DNA of 64,000 bases. It comes from Ascaris suum. Lineage: Eukaryota; Nematoda; Chromadorea; Rhabditida; Ascarididae. The stretch covers positions 10,548,817 to 10,612,816 of the forward strand of contig CM024169.1 of NCBI GenBank assembly GCA_013433145.1, in the 5' to 3' direction. Both the position numbers and the translations under genes were made by a program. Each line of letters opens with the position of its first letter. Positions within the stretch are counted from its first letter, which is position 1. Below the pieces are notes generated by a model. That model was not told where the DNA came from and ran no database searches. It saw only the letters and a program-made list of their open reading frames with translations. Below, piece after piece: positions 1-15,118 of the stretch.

Positions 1-2558
<2,558 letters not shown>

Positions 2559-5500
2559 AAGCAAATCTTATATTTTGCAAAAACAGCAATCTTGACATTT
2601 TTTAAAAGAATTTACACTGTTCTACTCTTTTACTTCCTCTCATTCCGTTGTCAAGCCAACATGTCGATAAATCTTTGTCTGCATAAATATTTTCGAGGAT
2701 ACAATCAACTATTCATTTAAAATTGTCGGCAAACGACCAAGTTTTTACCATATTCTGCAGTATTTTTCAAGATGTTTTATGCGATCTATTCGCTTACTAC
2801 GAACTCCAACGTGAAAGCTTTTAATGTAAAAAATACTAGCAAATTACGGTTGCAAAGCATTATCGGATTTGATATTACTGAAGTTTTGGTAATGCTCTCA
2901 GTGAGAATATTTTGCGAGTAAAAATCCGACTCACTTCGTTGAGGAAATGACTTTTTCGCCGATATAATCACTTAAGACATTCACTCGTAATTTTCTGTGC
3001 ACTTTTATAACATTTATGCCTTAAAAACGTTCGCTTCCAATCTATTTATGTATGCAGATTTATTTGCCTTCTCGAGAACAACTTGTGGAACGCAAATTTT
3101 GTATAAAAAGGATCATTATTATCTTCTAAAAGTGATTGCACTCTCGTCGACAATAATGTAAACGAGTTGTTGACATCTGAACGCGATGTCCAATTTGCAT
3201 ATGCAAGTGTTCTTGCACGAAAAAATTTTGTGACGGAGTATTTGTTCAACCGGGTGGTTTCGTAGAAGAATGCACTATTAACCGTTTTGTTGTTCTTTAT
3301 GGATAATTGGGCAACTGGTTGACTCGCTAAGCAGAAATGCAAAAACACATCACTGTCAGCATTTTAGGCAGATCTTTAATTATTCAATGCCACTTCGTGG
3401 ATTGTGGAGGTGAATGGTTGGTAAGTGCAACAAGATGAAGAAACATTATTGCTGATTCTTGAAGGCAAAGAAAATCTAACAATTCGCTATTATTAAGAAG
3501 ACAGTTATATTCTCTTATTAGGTTGATAGTGATATGGTTTTCTTTTCTTATCAGGATATAAGAATTGATAGTGATATAAAGCGCTTTTCACTATCTTGGA
3601 GTGAGACAGGTAGCATGACAACATTCATATCGGAAAGCGTTGAAACATTTTTTCGCTAGTCAAACATTTCAACATTTCTAATGTCTTAGCAATACACGTA
3701 ATAAAATTTGAAAGAGTACTGTTATTTAGTAAAATACTTTCTTGAAAATTTTATTTTAATTTCAAATAATTTGTGAAAGTTTATTGTAATTTTAAGAGTT
3801 TATTATTGAAAGTTTATTTTAGATTAATAATTTCCTGAAAATTCGCTCAGTTTATTACTAGTTATTCATTATCTATAGGTAGGTGATTGCCAGTATGAAG
3901 CAACCAACGCGTAAACGAAATATCTCATTGCAATGCCGTTTGCTATGCCTAGAGAATTTATAAATGAATCTCTGAAGCATTAAAATCGCCGGATATTATT
4001 TTATTAGCTGTTGTCTGTGAGTATTCCTCAACGGTTTAGAATTCATAATCTCGAGACTGATTGAATTTATATTACGGCCATAAAACTATATAGAGTGGAA
4101 TAAGAAATCGAATAAGTTCATTATTGGAAAACAACAAAACTATATGGAAAATCAAAGTTTTTATTTCTAAATTATTGCTCGATGAACGTAAAATTTGAAC
4201 TTTAATTTCTTCTTTTTATCTTTTGATTTTTTAAAGACTTGCTTTTGTTTATTCTTTTATTTATCTCCATCTATTTCCATTCCTATTTATGTTTATTTCC
4301 AAGATATATATTTGAGTGACAATTAGATGCATAAGCGTGCCATAAGTTTGACACAATGTACATTTGATCATTTCGCCCCAACTTGACAACAAATTTCCTC
4401 AGCAATCAACAAATAATAAAATATACGAAAAAAGTTCTTCAAATTTTATTCGATCTTTTGCTCATGCAAATAGGTTGCAGGAGATATCTTATTATTTTAC
4501 CGCTAAAAACCATGAAATATCCGTAATTTTTTTTCTCGAATTTTATGAAGCATTATGAAGTCGATAGATCCAAGCAAGAATCGACCTGCAATGTGTGTTT
4601 TACCTGAAAACTTTCGCAACTCCCGATTTCAAGCCACCGAATATGCGGACAGGTAAACTCAGACACAGAATCGACATTACAATTATGCGCCTTACGGGAG
4701 AAAATTTGTACGCGCATATAAAAATATGACGATGAAATCAGTGGGAGAAGTACTTTTTTGGAAGAGCTTCCTCGAAATGCTTTAAATAATGCGAATTTTT
4801 TTTTCAACTGTTTTTCATTGCAGAGCAAATGGCATAATGGGTCTGACAATGTCAAACGATATTGGTCGTTTCTTGCAGTATCTCTCGCCACGAAACGTTG
4901 CTCGACGAACCGTTTAATTATTTCTGTAAAAAACATTCATTTCTTTGTGTATTTCAGTTAGAAGCAAAATATTTCACTTGTGAACTTAAGAAAGAATTTT
5001 TCATTGGTAACGAAAAAAAGAGCATCGAAACTACGGTATATATAAAACGACAGGTGCTTTCAAGCTTGTGAACTTTACTTTATACTCATTGTCATATGTT
5101 TGCATCCGATAAGAAACCGACGAAATTCACCTGTCGTTTTCGATTCGCGAGACGAATTGCATCAATGATTTGATTTGTGATTTGCTTATAACTGAATAAA
5201 TCCCTAAAATGTACTCTCATATTTGCATTTGATTTTTAAATTTCAGTTAGCAAACGACAACAAAAAACACGTGGCACATGAGCGTTCAGCAATATTTGGT
5301 TTCATACATCAGCTATAAATAAGTCATTTCATAAAAATATTCAAATCGCATTAATAAAACAAAAGAAGAGAAAAGAGGATAAATAAATAATAGGAAGGTG
5401 AATGTTGAAGATGATCGGTGAAAATCGACAATTGAAACGTATTTGACGAATTTATTCACCGAAGCAAATAAATTTTCCTTAAGAAAAGAAAGAAATTTTT

Positions 5501-8500
5501 CTTTATGCATAATCACTAACACTTAAAGGTGCATTCGACGAGACCATAATCAATGATCAAGCAGGAAAAGAAAGTTATTCAAATAGTCCGTTTCATGATC
5601 ATTTATGATCGTGGTCTTTTACATAGAAAAATTTAATAACAATACTGTGACCATTTGTACTGCTGGAAAGTACGCGTCTAAGAATTACATATGAGTGGAG
5701 TTTCTAAGTTCGTAACGCAAAGATCCGCGTCGGCATTATTGCGCATATCGACTGTTGAACTTAGCAAACAGATGCATCATTACAGCAGATGTTCTAAGCA
5801 ATATGCGTTATTATAACACACGTCTATTTCGCCTAGAAGATAACAAAAAGTGAAGTATAATGAACCACTTTAATTAATCCTCCTCAACGAGACCTCGAGC
5901 TGATCTTCAGCCATAAATGGTGGCTCTTGAAAGAGATGTGTTTTCTCATATGATCTGACAATAACGATTACCCCATTAATGGTCGGAAGTTATCAAGTTA
6001 TAAATGTTATCCTTCCTCATGTAAAGTGTACGCAAACGTTATCGAGGTTGGCCTATCGAATCATTTAACCAGTCAAGCATGTGACACATCTTATTTGTTT
6101 ATTGCAAATTTGCTGTGACAACTTAATGACGCGACGTTATTTTTGTCTACATATTTGCGTGTTGTTGTCTGTCTATCTGCTGTCTGTCTCTCTGTCGGTT
6201 TGCTTGATAGGCCGAGTCCATGAGCGACAAAAGCGACGACAGTGAAATATGGTGGTTCCCACTCACATAAGAAGGCGAGCTCCTATTTTCCTGCCCGTTT
6301 GCATCAGTTGATCATTTTTTCCGTGATTAACTGAAATTTATAATGCCATAAAATTTGCAAACGAATTCCATTTCATAGCTTATCGAATACGGCCCAAGTA
6401 GAAGGTTTTTTCTTGAGAACTTTTGCTGTTTATTAGCGATTTGCTCTAGAAAAGGCATATGCGCTTCGAGTATAGGTGCAGCTGATTGATTTCATTTATT
6501 CCTTGATTATTAATGCAGGTGGTTGGTTGCTTGGATATGTCAGCCGGCCTGACAGAAAACACATGTTTTGTTGGCCTACAAGGTGTGCATTCCCAATTAC
6601 AGTGTTCGGTTAGAATTACCGCTTATGAACGAGTGTGACAGCTCATTCAACAGAAGCCTTTAGAGATTATTTTTGAAGCGATGCTTAAAGAGTTCTTCAT
6701 AGAGATTATTATTGAAGCTTATGATAAAGTGGAAGCTTACAGAATTGCTCTTATTATTTATTAAAACCAATAGAGTGGTCATTGTTGTAGCGAGTGAATA
6801 TTGACAATTCATTACAGAGATAAACCAAAGAAAAAAGGTTCTCGAGAGCGCTGATTTGCTTGCCCTAAGGCGATGTTCCGCATTCATCGTTTCTCATCAT
6901 TTTTCTATGAGTAATGCCGCAAAAAACCATTCCAATTTATGATTACGCAAACTGCGAAAAAAAATGTAAATCATAGTTTCGTGTTGCGATATGCACAAAT
7001 GACCAATCAAACATGTAAAAATATTTTAGTGAAATGAAAGCAAAAGAAGGTATGTGAAAGAACAATTAAAGGATGGTAATTATTGAAAACGCACAAAAAT
7101 ATTTTCGCCTTAATGGTTCATGCTTTATGTAGACCATTGATCGACCTTGTACGAATGACCGCTTGACCGCTGACCACTTATTATAGAATGCAGGATGCGA
7201 ATTGTTTGTCAATCAATGCAAATAATATTGCTTCATTGATCAAACATGCTGTGTCGATATCTTAACAATTCAGCGTCGTCTCTACATGATTAAACGTGGG
7301 AGCTAAGAAATTCGATTGAATACGCATTCGACTTTTTGAAATGCCAAATATAAGCAATAAATTTTTTTTTTTGAAAATTAAATAAGCAATAAAGTTATGT
7401 GGCGAGAATGTCTTTCCACCGGAAGTTGAAATTTTTCTTTCATTTCATGATCCATATGCGACAACTATAATATAACGGCCTAATTAAAGCAAATCCTAGT
7501 CAGCTAAAAGTGATCTCTTTGTCGCTTTATGGTAATCGAATGAATTTATCATTTTTGTTGTTGTTGCTAAGCGTTTTTCAGTTTCACATTTGCAAAGTGC
7601 AATAAATCAACAGCATCGATGCAGCTACTCATTTGTGCACAGGTGGAAATTGCCACAAAACCAACGAACTGCAATTACTGAAATAATGTTTGTAGTTTTC
7701 AGAGTTGTAGCATGCCAAAAGAAATCGACAATCTACTTTGCACTGATTGGTCAATTTGATCTGCCGATGACTAGTGGTCAAAACTTTTATTGGTCGAAGA
7801 CTTGTCCATTGACCGCTAAATGTTTAAAAATCAGCGAAGTCAACAGTCGACCAGTTAAACGAATTCAATCGAGTGGTTTTCATCTCGAATCGTTGTTAGC
7901 GAACAAAGTTACATGGGAATGAATTTTTGCACACTATAATGAAAAATCTGCTTCCATCAGGAATAGTCACTCAGGAATTTTAACGCTTCCCAAATTTCTT
8001 CAGCTTTTCTTGTGAGTAACTCTTTCTTCGAGTACGTTATCGTATAATTCGTTTGCAACTCAATAAATAAACAAGTGATTTGTGATCGTGAGACTTCTAT
8101 GAATATGCAAATGCGTTTTGCAACAGTGCACTTTTTAAATGATTACATTATGCAAATGAACGAACATCGCAAAGGTAAGAAGACTCATCGATAATTAGTT
8201 AACTCACTAGTGGTTGCAAACGGCGTTGGATAGTTAGCAAATAATGAGAGTCAAAATAGTGCTTTGCTCTGAGAATTTTTCTCTGAAAATTGCGACAACA
8301 AAATTTAAAGACCTCTTGAAAAAATTTTTTTATATGAACACTAATAAAATGATTTTTTTCCCGAAGAATTCACTCATCAACTTTCGATCAATAATTCCGA
8401 ATATGTGTGTTTTTTTCGATGTTCTTACTTTTACATAATTCAGCATCGAAATTTATTTCTGCGAAATTTGGCAAAATTTTCGCAGAAATTTTCCATATTT

Positions 8501-9195
8501 TCTCGTTTCTATGTGCCCGAGATATTGAATTGCATTTCAATTCCTCTATTGGCAATGATCATTCGCCTCATTCAGTTTGATTTCAAAAATATAGTAGCGC
8601 AGCTATGCGAATTATTCAGTTATGTTTTCGAATCAATCGGCGCAATATGACTTTTTTCTGAGTGATTTGGTCTCTTATATAGTTATTCATTATACTTTTA
8701 TACCTGGTCACTACTTTTTCGATTTTACCTAAAACATATTATAATATGTTGATTATTAAATTATAGAAACTAGTCATAAAGCATCATATTACTCTAGGTT
8801 CTAAAAATCTCTTCTAAGGGAGAAATTTAATCGATCAGTTAACCGCACTAGATAAGTTTATGGTTTAGCTACAATTGCATGAAAAAACGATCCTACTCGA
8901 ATGCGACATTCACATGATGCAATACGATCGACAGTTCTCTCTAACCAGATTGGTATTTGCTTTGTGCCACAGTTTTGAAGGATATTTAATGATTGATAGA
9001 CTGGACGACAGCTACCCATTCCTGAAAAATAAAATACCTAAACAATTTGGTTTTAACTAGACAATCTTATTTTCTTATTAATTGCGTCTAAAATAAACAC
9101 TTGGATCGATTAATGCTAAAAACAATGACCTTATTTGCGGTTTATTTGATGACAACCAGATATTTTATAGGGTGAATTATTTGCTAGATGGGATG

Positions 9196-9214
9196 AGAGG
9201 GGGGGGGGGGGGGA
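9196..9214. repeat. PolyG run in purine-rich context
   Basis: A run of about 16-18 guanines flanked by A and G. Similar runs of 8-18 G or C occur near 18649, 21817, 32763, 38849, 42918, 47511, 50190 and 51315 (C on the plus strand at 38849 and 42918). Such runs can form G-quadruplexes and are prone to length error in sequencing. Confidence 0.9.
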
Positions 9215-9985
9215 AAGGATGTCTGAACCTCACTATGACAAGCTATAAATGTTGTGGCAAATGTTTTTGAGCTCGAAATTATGATGCCTATTTTCGAAAG
9301 CAAACTGAGTCTCCTCAAATCCGCAATATATTAATGTTTATGCTTCAAAAACTATCCTGAGACATGGGGATCTATCAGCGTAATTATACGGATATTTTAA
9401 ATGCATAAAATGTGAGGCATATGAAAAAATTTTACTCCACATGACCTCAGCTTATTTGTATATAACGACATCAAATAATTTATCATTGTTAGAGCGTTAA
9501 ATTTGGCATCTAAATGATGGAAAACCCTCGTTGTCCTCATCACGTAGATTATTTTGATGGCAAATTCTTCGTTTAAGCTGATGCGAAGTTGTAGAAGGTT
9601 GTAATATACCAAATTTTTTGAATTTGATATATTGTTGCACTTCCATTTCTAAAATTTACAACGATCAGTTCCATATCTCGAATATATTATGCATTAATTC
9701 CCAAATAAAAAAGTGAAAATTATTGGACACTTATGTGATTAACGCTCTTTATTAAAAGTAACTCTTTAGCCTGATTTAGACTAGATAATAAACAATATTT
9801 GTGGAAATCAATGAATTTTCTGGATTACTGTGTCATGAGGGCATATGTTCTCCAAACTTTCCATGAATATCCCGCCTTGCCGTTGTGGTCTGCCTGCTCT
9901 AGATTCTCATCAGAATGTGAAATGCTCACTTCCGATTGCATGAAATTGCCTCTGCGCCTGATTTAGTGTTTACAGAGACGAGCTT

Positions 9986-10050
9986 ACTGTCGTTGCGTGG
10001 AGGGAGGAGGGTAGAGAGGGAGGAAGAGGGAGGGGGTGAGAGGAAGAAAG
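9986..10050. repeat. Homopurine tract (GA/GGA-rich)
   Basis: About 65 bases almost entirely of A and G on the plus strand, dominated by GGA, GAGG and GGAAG motifs. Comparable tracts occur near 12532-12578 and 18597-18656. Pyrimidine-rich counterparts are near 20502-20550 and 23983-24048. They have no coding meaning; homopurine mirror tracts can form triplex DNA. Confidence 0.75.
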
Positions 10051-10217
10051 TGGTGACAATTCTCGATGAGTCAGCATTACAATGAGGACGATTTATAGTC
10101 GATTTTATGGTACATGCGTTGATAAGAAGCATATTCAAAAGAATGGTTTTTGAAAGCAACGGGCCGAGGAGTGTCTGATTTCAATAGCAATCGCAAAATG
10201 TTCAAGAAATGGTTCAC

Positions 10218-10391
10218 CTTCCACACAAGAGGAATCTCGTCGATCACAGTCGACCTCGTTGATCAGACGTGGGAAGTAGTCTGGAGGGAGCATGCGCCAT
10301 TGCCAGGAAAGGCTGCATAAGCCTACCCAACCATCCTCTACCTCGTCGCCTCTCTTATATGTCTGACCGATCCTCACTGCCTTGCCAAGTA
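10218..10391 (-). CDS. Exon of a noggin/trunk/PTTH-like cystine-knot secreted protein
   Basis: One internal exon with a strong acceptor (ATAACTTTAG) and a GTGAAC donor, phase 1 in and phase 1 out. The translation contains LCSLSWQWRML followed by DYFPRLINEVDC and DSSCVEG. Its spacing matches the first part of the noggin cystine knot: Cys, six residues to Trp, eight to an aromatic followed by Pro-Arg, then Cys at Trp+17 and another Cys 6-7 residues later. Noggin, trunk and PTTH share this layout. If the donor is skipped, the frame continues with a hydrophobic stretch (EHFAIAIEIRH) resembling the next PTTH/noggin strand and stops at about 10135. The last exon with the terminal Cys-x-Cys was not found. 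A possible upstream exon lies near 10570-10625. IL-17-like ligands are an alternative with looser fit. Confidence 0.5.
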
Positions 10392-11050
10392 CTAAAGTTA
10401 TTTCACTTTAATCACTAAATTTGTGCTTGATAATACCAAAACCATCATGGTTCTAAGAAGACCGCTGAAATTAATAATTATTTAGTTGAGGCATTGTAAG
10501 TTCAAGTTTTTATTTTATTACCGTACCGTTCACAAAACTTATCTACCTTTGCTTGCAGCTAAAGGCAGGATTTCCGGAATCTGTCCGAGTGGAGCTGTCC
10601 ACACTTCTCAAACATGCATTCAGGAGCAGTACGTTGCCCTTGACTCTATGCGAATGCGGATAACTTTCTTCAACATAAGTCTCATAGTGGCCTTCAGATT
10701 GAGAGAATTTAATTCATGATTATTATCCAGTTAAAACCGCAATATTTTATCTATCGACAAACATTACGAAAGAGTAATTAATGAGATACAATTAAGTATG
10801 ACAGTCGAAGTGATATCTGCGTTGCAATTTCGATTACCGAACCGACCGGTTTCATAAATTGCCAGCAAAGAATGAAATAAGTGCACTAATGTGCGCTGAC
10901 ATTTAAATGAACACGTCGTTCGTTGAAATCTTTCATAGAGGACTCGTTTTTATAATTGTAAATATTTTTTTGCAATTTTTTTTAAATTGCAAAATTTAAC
11001 TGCTAAATTTTTTTGCGAAATTTTTTTTCATCATTGCAAAATTTTCTTCT

Positions 11051-11105
11051 CTTTGCAAATTGCAAATTTTGCGAATCTTATTCGCAAAATTTACAATTTG
11101 CAAAG
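11051..11105. repeat. Long inverted repeat / hairpin, 26-bp arms, 3-nt loop
   Basis: Left arm 11051-11076 and right arm 11080-11105 are reverse complements with a single mismatch, separated by CTT. The arms are made of TTTGCAAAT and TTTTGCGAAT motifs. A smaller perfect 11-bp hairpin of TTTTGCAATTT type lies just upstream, near 10970-11000. The sequence could extrude as a cruciform, or fold as RNA if transcribed. Confidence 0.9.
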
Positions 11106-11601
11106 CGCATAATGGCACCATCATGTCTGCGCATATGTTTTGTGCATTAAAAATCGCTAGATAGGCGTATCGATGCGTATTTATGCATTTTTATGTTGTT
11201 TGCGATGAAGCAACAATTTCGAAGCCATTGAGGGTAGTGCTACCGAAATTTGCACTTCATAGGATGATTTCCATGCGGTTTTTCATTTGCATTTGTCAAG
11301 CCTAAAAAAATATTGAAGGTACTAAAAATCTATTTTTATATTAGAGTCTAAAAGGGGAAATTTTTATGGATCGCTTTAGCCACTATGCGAAACTATTACA
11401 CATTCAATTCACTATTTTTTTATGGCTCATTAAATCGAGCGGTTAAGTTTTGATCACGAATATTATGCCACGCCGTATTGGCTTGTTTCTCCATTTGTCG
11501 CTATCTAAGCAGTTGCGAAATGCTAATCGTTCGGCGTATAATGTTCTGAGAGCATGCGAATTTTTCAAAACTCTCAATTATGAGTAAATCGCTTCACTAA
11601 C

Positions 11602-14031
11602 ATGCAAGTAACTTAAGAGTGTTGTAGAGAACAATCTTGTGGTGAAAGTCGTGTCTGCGTAATTTCTCAGCTGTAACTCTAGTGGTTTACAGGTTGAAAC
11701 TACTTTAAAAAGGAAACAAGATCAGCTTGCATATACGTATAGACACAACATTGCCAGAAGGATCGTTGTAAATGCAAATTTGCCTAAAATCCCACTAAAT
11801 TCACTGATAAAGAAAGCAACAGACTTTCAATGCAATATTTTACAGCCTGTTAATGGTTAAAGCTCAAGTTTGCTAGGCACGAGATTCTGATTCGAATCAA
11901 CGGCAGCAATTTTTGCCCGATGAAGAGGAAATCGCAGTTGGCGCAAATCATAAATTTTATATGCAATCAACAAAAGTTTAACCTCGTAAACTCGAATAGC
12001 CATTCGTTCGATGGTTATCGTTCGCTGAGATCGTATTCATACCATGCGAAAATCCAATGCGTGTTTCTTTAGCTGTGGGTGAGTTTGTCACATTTAGAGA
12101 TCTAACCTACAAATGAGATTATTTTCTAGGTTGAATTTGCATTAACAACTTTATTTATTTTCTTAATTCACTGAACCTATCGTTTCACAAAGCAAGGAAA
12201 TAGCGATGTGCACGGCTACACCTATCAGGTAGTTGTTAAGTAGAATGTGTTTTAGGCGTTAGAAAAAGTGAATATTGAATGAATAGCAGAGAATTAGCAT
12301 TTCATAACACAATTGTTTTTTATTGAATATAATGCAAAAGCGTTAATTTATAGTCATTATCTTCATAATGCTTCTTTAATTTTATTTGTTGAAAATGTGA
12401 GAAATGATAAATCATTGATATAATCGAGTAACATACATTTGCAATAGCCATGAGACGTCATCAAAGGTTCGCAGCAGATACTACCAATTTAAAAGTTAGC
12501 AGTTTTCTGGTTATTAGTATAAAATGATGGTAAGGAGGGGGAGGATCGAGGTGGAGGGGGAGAGGGGGGAGGAACGCGGTCAATTCTTGACGATAACCCT
12601 CCGATGATTATCGAATTTCGATTAATTTCAAGAGTCAGCATCCAAGAGTTAACGAGGCTATAATTATGAAGCCATATATTCTAGACGAAATGCTTCATAT
12701 ACTCCTATAACGTTAAGTGTATATGACTGAAGAGAAATATCAACACCGAAGATATTACTAGAATATAATCTGTTAACTTACATTTTCGAGCCTGCGAAAG
12801 AGAAGCTGCTCGCAGAATGAGTTGTTCACCACAACATGATCGTTCGACTCTGGATGCGAGCGAGAATGATGCGTACTCGCGTTAAGTGCTGCGGATATTG
12901 CTTGTCCACATGAGTGGCATTCGATACTCTCACAGCTATATTCATCCTATACAAACACTAAAATCTTTAACTCATATTTCAGCGATGTTTCATTGTCCTA
13001 TTCTTATCAAACAAATAGCGCAAGATACCATGCTTAAAAATGGCAAATTCCTTCTCGATTGACATTAGAGCCTCTAGAAACTCCATACCATTCAAACATT
13101 CAAGTAAGTTTTTCTGGCAAGATTTGAATTTAACCTGTATTATGTCCCATTCATTTCAGGAATTAAAGACTCGTATGGAGAAATCCAATGATATCCATTG
13201 ATAAGTCTGAAGATTAGCTTATTCTCAGTCATATCCAATCTTCACTGTAATAAAAAATTAGCAAAAGTGAAAAAAGATGAAACTGTGAAAGTTTATTTTT
13301 GAAAGAAGATAACTGGAAAAAACCCAGCAATAAAAATTTTTCGGTGTATGCGAAAGATAAAATGAAGCATTGGAGAGGGAGAGGAATGCGACCGATCGGT
13401 CTGGCAACATAGAAGTAATACTCACATGTGAAATAAAGCAGTGATGTTTTAGTGAAGGACTCGAACTAACACCAGAGGGGGATGATGTGAGTTCGTCATC
13501 GACAAGTGGTTCACTACCAAAATCGTAGCTGCTCAAGATTGGAAAGGTGTGCAACGCTTCTTCGATAGTCCGCGCTTGTAAACGGCTATCGTATGCGATA
13601 CAACCGTCCACTTTTGATGTTTGAATGCAAGGAGATGTCGAGCTTCGTATCGGCGATTGAGCCTTAAATATGAGTTGGCCTATTGTGTGTAACAAAATGG
13701 TAATTACTTTTAGGGATTGTTTTGTATACCTTTCATAGTACGCCGAATAGTACCGTAATGAGAAAGTAAAACTGAAACAGTTTCAATTCTCATAATAAAT
13801 TATGATAGCTAGCGTGAGCTTGACCTTTTATGGTCAAGAGAATGGACAGCACGGTAAACTTCTTTCAATTTCAACAATTAGTTCCATAAGCTGTGACATG
13901 AACTCGAACTTCATAATTAAATACAAGGTGCATACAATGCCAATTATATAAAGACAATACGTAAAATATCTAATCATATATTCTGTGGAGGCAGGATGTT
14001 TTCTATTGATGCGAAATGGCATTTGCTCCAT
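11602..14031 (-). CDS. Partial gene for an unrecognised single-pass membrane protein
   Basis: Four phase-compatible exons: 14031-13860 (ATG, 57 codons plus 1 base), 13679-13426, 12946-12782 and 11670-11602. Donors are GTTTAC, GTGAGT, GTAAGT and GTTAGT; acceptors are ACAATAG, TGTATAG and GTTACAG. The first exon encodes a short basic N-terminus and then one hydrophobic segment, residues about 21-40 (YFTYCLYIIGIVCTLYLIM), so a type II or signal-anchor topology is likely. The next exon is Ser-rich and polar. The third has a cysteine cluster (SCESIECHSC) and ends FCEQLLFRRLEN; the fourth continues LRNYADTTFTTRLF. The first exon loosely recalls nematode cuticle-collagen N-termini, but no Gly-X-Y repeats follow. 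The 3' end was not found. The noggin-like exon at 10218-10391 is next on the same strand and could belong to this gene. Confidence 0.45.
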
Positions 14032-14939
14032 TGGTGGCCGATGGCCGAATTGCTGTTAACTAGCTGTTTGCTTGAGTGGTTGTTCTTAAATTCGGGACGC
14101 TTAATTGTGCTAATTCTAACCAAAAGAAAGCTGTTATAGCATATTGTCGTACTCTCATACAGCGAGTTTATTGCCGTTTAATTCTCTATTTCTCTTTGCT
14201 AATTGCTGCATAGTAATTTACAAAGAATTATGTTGAAACCTTCATAAGAAAGAGCTGTGCAGGAAATTCCATCTTCTATTGATGAGAAAAGTCTATAAAT
14301 CAGGTAATCCAATAGTTGCCTAACCTGAATTATCATTAAGAGGTTCACTTTATCTGCTTCGCTTTAAAAATTTCCCCATTAACTCTCTCCCCATTCTGCT
14401 TCCTTTGAAACGTTCTGGGAATCCACCAGTTTGCATAGTATCACGTAAATAACACAATAGTTGCGCTAAGATGAGACAATAGCTTGTTAGGCATTCTAGC
14501 GATGAGGTTAGTGATAAGTGATTGGAATGATAAGGTTAGTGATAAGTGTGATTATAATGCTCCTACTTTTTAAATTGATTTATTCTGTGTTAATTTTCTA
14601 TGAATTTAATTCTTAAGCACTGAGTCATTACCAACTAAGCTTTCATGTGTGAATGCATGTGCACAAGCCTGTAATAATTACAACAGAAAATGACAACCAA
14701 CCTGTCCTTTAGAAAACCCTTTTTGAAAGTATTCGTCTCCATTACAGTTAAGCGACACAGATGCGGTTGTCTTCAATGCCAGATAGGTATAGAGCAATTT
14801 CATCAGCATGCCAGCAATTTGATTTTCACCGACAGTAATTCATTTTTGAGAGCGAAATGTTCAGCGAATATTTAATGCAGTCTTTGTATGCGATAGAATA
14901 CATCGCGTTGCATCGAAATGCAAATTTGATGTTCAATAA

Positions 14940-15118
<179 letters not shown>

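Noticed and set aside
4553..4936. 127-codon minus-strand frame
   Set aside because: Most of it lacks family or splice support. Only the 3' portion (about 4608-4694) looks exon-like.
7590..7922. 110-codon plus-strand frame
   Set aside because: No recognisable motif, no splice context and random composition.
11880..11990. Plus-strand frame ending RQQFLPDEEEIAVGANHKFY...stop
   Set aside because: It has a plausible CTAG acceptor but no upstream exon, and the minus strand is also open there.
12160..12235. Plus-strand exon-like frame (EPIVSQSKEIAMCTATPI)
   Set aside because: Isolated, with only a weak donor and no neighbouring exon in phase.
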